Positions 59,263-64,000 of a stretch of DNA of 64,000 nucleotides are shown here, piece by piece. Origin of the DNA: Ruminococcaceae bacterium AM07-15. GTDB taxonomy: Bacteria > Bacillota > Clostridia > Oscillospirales > Butyricicoccaceae. A program made the position numbers and the translations under genes. Each line of letters begins with the position of its first letter. The stretch's first letter is position 1. The stretch lies in the NCBI GenBank assembly GCA_003477405.1, contig QUDE01000006.1, positions 1 to 64,000 on the forward strand, in the 5' to 3' direction. Under the pieces are notes generated by a model. The model saw only the letters and a list, made by a program, of their open reading frames with translations, made no database searches and was not told the DNA's origin.

Positions 59263-60428
59263 ACACATTATGTATGGAAAGCGGCTTTGTCAGCCTGAAC
59301 AAACAGGGGGAAGATCTGTGCGGGGACTTTTTCACCACCGTCTCCGACGATGACGCCACCACCTTTGTGCTCTCCGACGGCATGGGCAGCGGGGTCAAGG
59401 CCAATATTCTGGCCACCCTCACCGCCAAGATCCTGGCCACCATGACGGCCAATCACCTGTCTATCCGGGACAGCGTCACCACCCTGGCCCAGACTCTGCC
59501 GGTGTGCAGCGTGCGCAAGCTGGCCTATTCCACCTTCACTCTGATGCAGGTGCTTCCCGACTGGCAGGTCTACCTGGCCCAGTTTGACAATCCCCAGGCC
59601 ATTTTGCTGCGGGACGGCAAAAGCGTGGAATATCCCACCCAGGAACTGATGGTGGGTGACAAGCGGATACTGGAAAGCCGCCTGACTTTGCAAAGCGGCG
59701 ATGTGTTCCTGCTGATGACCGATGGGGTCACCCACGCCGGACTGGGGAACCTGATCCCCGACGGCTGGCAGCGGGAAGGGGTGCTCCAGTATGTGGAGGA
59801 GATCTACACCCCGGACCTTTCGGCCAAGAACCTGGCCGCCCGGGTAGCCGATGCCTGCCGGGATCTGTATCTGGAGCGCATCGACGACGATGTGACGGTG
59901 GCTGTATTCAAAATGCGCACCCGTCAGGCGGTCAACCTGCTGGTGGGACCGCCCCGTCAGCACGAGGACGACGAAGCCTTTATGCACCGCTTTTTCGCCA
60001 GTGAAGGCACCCATATCGTCTGCGGCGGCAGCACCGCCCAGATGGTCAGCCGCTATCTGGGGCGTCAGCTGATCATCAGTGAGGATTATGTGGACCCGGA
60101 CATTCCGCCGGTGGCCAAGATCCGGGGCATCGACCTGGTTACTGAGGGCATTGTCACCCTCAGCCGGGTACTGGAGATGGCCGGCCGCTATGCGTCTTCC
60201 CAATCCATTCCCTCTCACTGGGATACCCGCAGCGATGCCGCCACCCAGATCGCCCGGGTGCTGCTGGAAGATGCCACCGACATCCACTTTTTTGTGGGAA
60301 GAGCGGTGAACCCCTCCCACCAATCCCCCTCCCTGCACATCGATTTTTCCCTGAAAATGAGCATCATTGAAAAATTGGAAAAGATCCTGCGGGAAATGGG
60401 CAAGCGGGTCACAGTGGAATACTGCTGA
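59259..60428 (+). CDS. SpoIIE-family PP2C phosphatase linked to hydrogenases
   Basis: A 389-residue protein with a PP2C/SpoIIE fold in residues 1-220: GEDLCGDFF, VLSDGMGSG (metal-binding Asp), LMTDGVTHA and the closing DDVTVAVF. The C-terminal 160 residues form an extra domain I do not recognise. Phosphatases of this type pair with sensory hydrogenases and are thought to relay the H2 signal. Translationally coupled to hydS. Confidence 0.88.
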   Translation: MNTLCMESGFVSLNKQGEDLCGDFFTTVSDDDATTFVLSDGMGSGVKANILATLTAKILATMTANHLSIRDSVTTLAQTLPVCSVRKLAYSTFTLMQVLPDWQVYLAQFDNPQAILLRDGKSVEYPTQELMVGDKRILESRLTLQSGDVFLLMTDGVTHAGLGNLIPDGWQREGVLQYVEEIYTPDLSAKNLAARVADACRDLYLERIDDDVTVAVFKMRTRQAVNLLVGPPRQHEDDEAFMHRFFASEGTHIVCGGSTAQMVSRYLGRQLIISEDYVDPDIPPVAKIRGIDLVTEGIVTLSRVLEMAGRYASSQSIPSHWDTRSDAATQIARVLLEDATDIHFFVGRAVNPSHQSPSLHIDFSLKMSIIEKLEKILREMGKRVTVEYC

Positions 60429-60465
60429 TCTTTCCCGAAACGAATACAGGAAAGGAACAAATACT

Positions 60466-61893
60466 ATGGTTTTTGATACACAAGTACAGGAGCTGAAATA
60501 CCAGGCTCTCAAGGAAGTGGCCGCTCTGGCCTGGGAAGACAATCTGGCCCGGGGGCTTCTGGGCAGCGCCGCCCGGCTGGTTCCCGGCCCTCAGCCCACC
60601 ATGCGCTGCTGCATCTACAAAGAGCGGGCCATCATGGAAGAACGCCTGCGCATGGCCATGGGCGGCGATCCGGAAAACGACAATGTGATCGAGGTCATCG
60701 ACATCGCCTGTGACGAATGTCCTGTGGCCGGCATTCGGGTCACCGAATCCTGCCGTGGCTGCATCGCCCACCGGTGCATGAACGCCTGCCCCAAGGGAGC
60801 GATCTCCATTGTGAACCACCGAGCCGTCATCGATCAGGAAAAGTGCATTGAATGCGGCCGCTGCGTCAGCGCCTGCCCTTACAGCGCCATCGTCAAATCC
60901 TCCCGTCCCTGCGAAAACGCCTGCAAGGTGGGCGCCATCCACATGGACGAAAACAAAAAGGCCTCCATCGACAACAGCAAGTGTATCGCCTGCGGCGCCT
61001 GTGTCTATCAGTGCCCCTTCGGCGCCATTTCCGACAAGTCCTTTATCCTGGACTGCATTGACCTGATCCAGAAATCGGAAAACAACCAGAAATACCAGGT
61101 CTTTGCCATTGTAGCCCCCTCTATCTCCAGCCAGTTCCATCATGCCACGGTGGAGCAGGTGGTCTCCGGCCTGAAGGCCCTGGGCTTCTTCAATGTGGTG
61201 GAAGTGGCTCTGGGCGCCGACATGGTGGCCTGGCGGGAGGCCCAGGAGCTGGCCGAAAAGAAGTTCCTCACCAGTTCCTGCTGTCCGGCCTTTGTGGATT
61301 ACATCCGCAAGAGCTTCCCCGACATGGCCCAGCACATCTCTCACAACCTGTCCCCCATGGGCGAGATCGCCAAATACATCAAGCGCATCCATCCTGGCTG
61401 CAAAGTGGTATTCATCGGGCCCTGCACCGCCAAAAAGGCCGAGCGGAAGCAGGAGCGGGTGAAGGATCTGGTGGACTGCGTCCTCACCTTTGAAGAATTG
61501 CAGGCCCTCTTCGACAGCAAGGAGATCGACCTTACCTCTCTCCCCGGCGAGGCCCTGGACAACGCCTCCTATTTCGGTCGGGTCTTTGCCCGCAGCGGCG
61601 GTCTGGCCGTGGCGGTGGAAGAGGCCTTGAAGGAATGCGGCATCTCCCCTGAGGAGTTCACCCTCAACGCCATTTCCTGCAACGGCATCACCGAATGCAA
61701 AGCCGCCCTGCTCCGGGCCAGCAAGAATGTGCTGCCCAACAACTTTATCGAGGGTATGGCCTGTGAAAGCGGCTGCATCGGCGGCGCAGGCTGCATCACC
61801 CACGGGCCCAAGAGCAAGGCCGATGTGGACAAATACGGCCACGAGGCCATGGAAAAGACCATCAAGGACGCCATCGAAATCCTGAACTTCTAG
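60466..61893 (+). CDS. [FeFe]-hydrogenase, group-B-like monomer
   Basis: A 475-residue enzyme: an N-terminal helical/Fe-S region (IACDECPVAG, CRGCIAHRCMNAC), ferredoxin-type clusters (CIECGRCVSACP, CIACGACVYQCP) and a full H-cluster domain with SSCCPAFV (L1), GPCTAKK (L2) and EGMACESGCIGG (L3). Probably handles H2 with ferredoxin. Start at MVFDTQ with AGGAAAGGAAC upstream; 37 nt after the phosphatase. Confidence 0.92.
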   Translation: MVFDTQVQELKYQALKEVAALAWEDNLARGLLGSAARLVPGPQPTMRCCIYKERAIMEERLRMAMGGDPENDNVIEVIDIACDECPVAGIRVTESCRGCIAHRCMNACPKGAISIVNHRAVIDQEKCIECGRCVSACPYSAIVKSSRPCENACKVGAIHMDENKKASIDNSKCIACGACVYQCPFGAISDKSFILDCIDLIQKSENNQKYQVFAIVAPSISSQFHHATVEQVVSGLKALGFFNVVEVALGADMVAWREAQELAEKKFLTSSCCPAFVDYIRKSFPDMAQHISHNLSPMGEIAKYIKRIHPGCKVVFIGPCTAKKAERKQERVKDLVDCVLTFEELQALFDSKEIDLTSLPGEALDNASYFGRVFARSGGLAVAVEEALKECGISPEEFTLNAISCNGITECKAALLRASKNVLPNNFIEGMACESGCIGGAGCITHGPKSKADVDKYGHEAMEKTIKDAIEILNF

Positions 61894-62020
61894 GCAGCGT
61901 GGCAGCGTGACGCTGCACCCAAAACTTTCTTTGCCCAGGCAAATACAACCGGCAATGGCAAAGAGAGGACCGACAGCGGGCGGCGTGGCGCCGCTGCCGC
62001 GCTGGGCAACAGAACCAAGA
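61894..62020. repeat. Palindromic intergenic repeat (copy C)
   Basis: GCAGCGTgACGCTGC (61903-61917, identical to copy A inverted), CTTTGCCCAGGCAAA (61927-61944) and GCGGCGTGGCGCCGC. Same parts as the repeats at 5503 and 43999. Confidence 0.6.
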
Positions 62021-62044
62021 CTGGTTGGCTGCCATCCAGCATAT

Positions 62045-62076
62045 AAAAAGTCCCTCCTGATCAGGAGGGACTTTTT
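62045..62076. terminator. Bidirectional terminator
   Basis: AAAAAGTCCCTCCT gatc AGGAGGGACTTTTT. Serves the hydrogenase operon and the convergent S9 peptidase. Confidence 0.92.
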
Positions 62077-62138
62077 TTCATGTTGATTTTGTGCGCTGCA
62101 CCCGGGGCCGAAACACAATGGCCCGCAGAATGCTTCGC

Positions 62139-64000
62139 TTATTTTTCCATGATGTAGCCGAAGAGCCAGTCGTTGATCTCGTTCATCCGGCGGATACGAT
62201 GCTTGGGCTTGCCGGAACGGGACAGCTCATGGTTTTCCCCGTGGAAGATGCACATTCTGGTGGGAACGCCCTTCAGCTGCAAAGCCGAATACATCTGGAT
62301 GCCTTCGGGCAGCCAGCAGCGGTAGTCCTCATCGGAATGGATGAACAGGGTGGGAGTCTCGGCGTTCATGGCATACTGCAGGGGAGAAGCTCTCCACAGG
62401 CCTTCCAGGTTGTTCCAAGGAGTAGCGCCGCCCATTTCACGCTGGCCGAACCAGGGGCCGATGTCGCACACGCCATAGAAGCTGACCCAGTTGGAGATGG
62501 AACGCTGGGAAGCTGCCGCCTTGAACCGGTTGGTGTGGCCGATGATCCAGTTGGTCATAAAGCCGCCGTAGGAACCACCGGTGACGCCCAGCCGCTTCTC
62601 GTCGATCTGGGGATATTTCTTCAGCACTTCATCGGTGAAGGCCATCAGGTCCTCATAGTCGATGGTGCCGTATTTGCCGCGGATGTCGGCAAATTCCTCG
62701 CCCCGGGCGGAAGAACCTCTGGGGTTGCAGAAGAACACAAAGCTGCCGGCGCTGGCCATGACCTGCATCTCATGCATAAAGCCGCCGCAGTAGTTGGTGC
62801 GGGGACCGCCGTGGATCTCCAGGATGCCGGGATACTTTTTCTTGTCGTCATAATCCATGGGCAGCAGCACAAAGCCGTCGATGCGCACGCCATCCTTGTT
62901 CACAAAGGACAGAGGCTGAGGCTCGGCCACATACTTGTCTTTGAAGAAAGCGGTGTTGAACTGGCTCAGCTGCTTGTATTCGCCGTTCTCCACATTGACT
63001 TCATAGACTTCCTGGATCTTGGTGCCGTTGAGGCCCACGGTGAAGAACCGGCCTTCGCTGACGCCGAAGAAGTCCACACCAAAGGAAGGAGCGGTGATAT
63101 GATGCAGCTTCTTCTCGCCCCGCTTCAAAGAGCACAGGCCGCTGGTGTTGTCATAGGAGGTGACCAGATACAGCACGCCGTCCACGGCCTTCATGGAGTT
63201 GCCGCCGCCATAGCGCACATCGCAGCCGGTAGTGCAGCCCAATTCTTCGGGGATGCCTTCGTAAACAGCTTCCACCTTGCCGCACTTGAGGGACACGGCA
63301 TACAGGTTGTTGCCCGGGGCCGGATAACCGTCCTTGATGGGGTTGGCGCTGAAGACGATCTCCCCATGGGCGTTATCAAAGCAGAAATTGCCGATGCTGT
63401 AGGTGCCGTCTTCCACCAGGCAGCTGGTCTCTCCGGTCTCCACATCATAGAGATAGAGGGCGCTGCTCTGGCCCCGACGGGCGTTGAAGGTGTGGCCGGT
63501 GTAAGCCACCTTGCCGCACTTGGAGCAGAACTTCACGCCGCCCACATCAAACAGGGGCTCGGTGAGGGCCTGCAGCTTCTTTTTCTTGGCATTATAAAGA
63601 TAGATACGGTTGCGCTTTTTGTTGATAAAGCCCCGGCCGTTGAACCAGAAGGGCAGCTCATCCACCACTTCATAGTCCTTTTCCTCTTCCCAGGCCTTCT
63701 TGGCCGCCGCCAGCTTATCCCCCTTGAGGGCGGCAAAATCCGGACGGGCATTGTCAAACAAGGCAGAGATCAGATACAGATCCTTGCCCACTTTTTTGGC
63801 TGTGGCGCCGTTGAGAGGTACACGGAACAGCTCCTTGGCTTCGCCGCCCTCCAGGCTGATCTCATAAAAGACGGTGAGCATTTCGCCCTTCTGCACCTTT
63901 TTCTTGTCGCTTTCGGCCCGCACGCCGGGGAAAATCACCGATTTGGGGCTGTTGAAATCAAAGGAACGCTCGCTGTTGCCAGAGGTCAGCTGTCGGAAAG
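62139..64000 (-). CDS. S9-family (prolyl oligopeptidase-like) peptidase, 5' end beyond window
   Basis: At least 619 residues; the frame is open to the window edge, so the N-terminus is missing. An N-terminal beta-propeller part is followed by the C-terminal alpha/beta-hydrolase with GGSYGGFMTNW (serine), FIHSDEDYRC (aspartate) and FHGENHELS (histidine). Probably an intracellular dipeptidyl/acylaminoacyl peptidase feeding amino-acid fermentation. Ends at a strong terminator. Confidence 0.9.
   Translation of the reverse strand, partial: FRQLTSGNSERSFDFNSPKSVIFPGVRAESDKKKVQKGEMLTVFYEISLEGGEAKELFRVPLNGATAKKVGKDLYLISALFDNARPDFAALKGDKLAAAKKAWEEEKDYEVVDELPFWFNGRGFINKKRNRIYLYNAKKKKLQALTEPLFDVGGVKFCSKCGKVAYTGHTFNARRGQSSALYLYDVETGETSCLVEDGTYSIGNFCFDNAHGEIVFSANPIKDGYPAPGNNLYAVSLKCGKVEAVYEGIPEELGCTTGCDVRYGGGNSMKAVDGVLYLVTSYDNTSGLCSLKRGEKKLHHITAPSFGVDFFGVSEGRFFTVGLNGTKIQEVYEVNVENGEYKQLSQFNTAFFKDKYVAEPQPLSFVNKDGVRIDGFVLLPMDYDDKKKYPGILEIHGGPRTNYCGGFMHEMQVMASAGSFVFFCNPRGSSARGEEFADIRGKYGTIDYEDLMAFTDEVLKKYPQIDEKRLGVTGGSYGGFMTNWIIGHTNRFKAAASQRSISNWVSFYGVCDIGPWFGQREMGGATPWNNLEGLWRASPLQYAMNAETPTLFIHSDEDYRCWLPEGIQMYSALQLKGVPTRMCIFHGENHELSRSGKPKHRIRRMNEINDWLFGYIMEK

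Noticed and set aside
1..64000. CRISPR arrays, prophage genes, rRNA
   Set aside because: No regularly spaced direct repeats, phage structural genes or rRNA segments were seen.

Overview
The window looks like the chromosome of an anaerobic, amino-acid-fermenting Firmicute of the class Clostridia, most like the GC-rich Oscillospiraceae-type gut lineages (taxonomy is inferred). Reasons: a complete Stickland-type glycine reductase operon, a complete selenocysteine (Sec) decoding and selenophosphate gene set, a citrate lyase operon, monomeric and sensory [FeFe]-hydrogenases, a flavodiiron protein, strong AAGGAGG-type ribosome binding sites with many GTG/TTG starts, and low-GC, Tn4451-like mobile DNA in a GC-rich background.

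Layout. 0-4.4 kb: two paralogous cassettes, each with a small XRE regulator divergent from a zinc-ribbon/one-TM/beta-helix surface protein; the first also has a kinase-like gene. 4.4-7.2 kb: a WYL regulator and a small operon with a HIRAN-domain protein. 7.4-13.9 kb: a cysteine desulfidase-like gene and the citrate lyase operon citD-E-F-C-XG behind a clear promoter. 14.0-16.8 kb: a housekeeping run (ArsC-like, DUF896, DUF3592, dCTP deaminase, NUDIX, esterase). 16.9-20.2 kb: a lysine riboswitch with terminator controlling an APC permease and an amidohydrolase. 20.3-21.2 kb: a pseudouridine synthase. 21.3-29.6 kb: tandem glycine riboswitch then grdX-E-B-trxB-trxA-grdA-C-D, where grdA and grdB carry in-frame UGA (Sec) codons. 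29.6-29.7 kb: tRNA-Sec. 29.9-31.6 kb: M14 peptidase, followed by an IS30 element. 32.8-41.5 kb: selB, selA, DUF3343, yedF, yedE, a cysteine desulfurase, selD (itself UGA-containing) and a divergent LysR regulator. 41.6-45.1 kb: DUF188 protein, Mrp ATPase, uppP, D-amino acid aminotransferase. 45.13-49.87 kb: a mobile-element remnant bounded by 42-nt imperfect inverted repeats, with a serine recombinase, TnpW-like and MobC-like proteins, an HsdR-N-like nuclease and no relaxase. 49.9-55.7 kb: a yybP-ykoY (Mn2+) riboswitch controlling a P-type ATPase, a ClC protein lacking the gating glutamate, and glycerate kinase. 56.0-61.9 kb: flavodiiron protein and a four-gene hydrogenase/phosphatase operon. 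62.1-64.0 kb: an S9 peptidase cut by the window edge.

How it fits together. Glycine switches on glycine reductase; GrdA and GrdB need Sec, which the nearby selA/selB/tRNA-Sec/selD set supplies, and SelD itself appears to need Sec. YedE, YedF, DUF3343 and the desulfurase probably feed selenium to SelD. The thioredoxin pair inside the operon provides electrons. The hydrogenase operon, with a sensory-type hydrogenase, SpoIIE-like phosphatase and group-B-like hydrogenase, probably handles H2 redox balance of the same fermentative metabolism.
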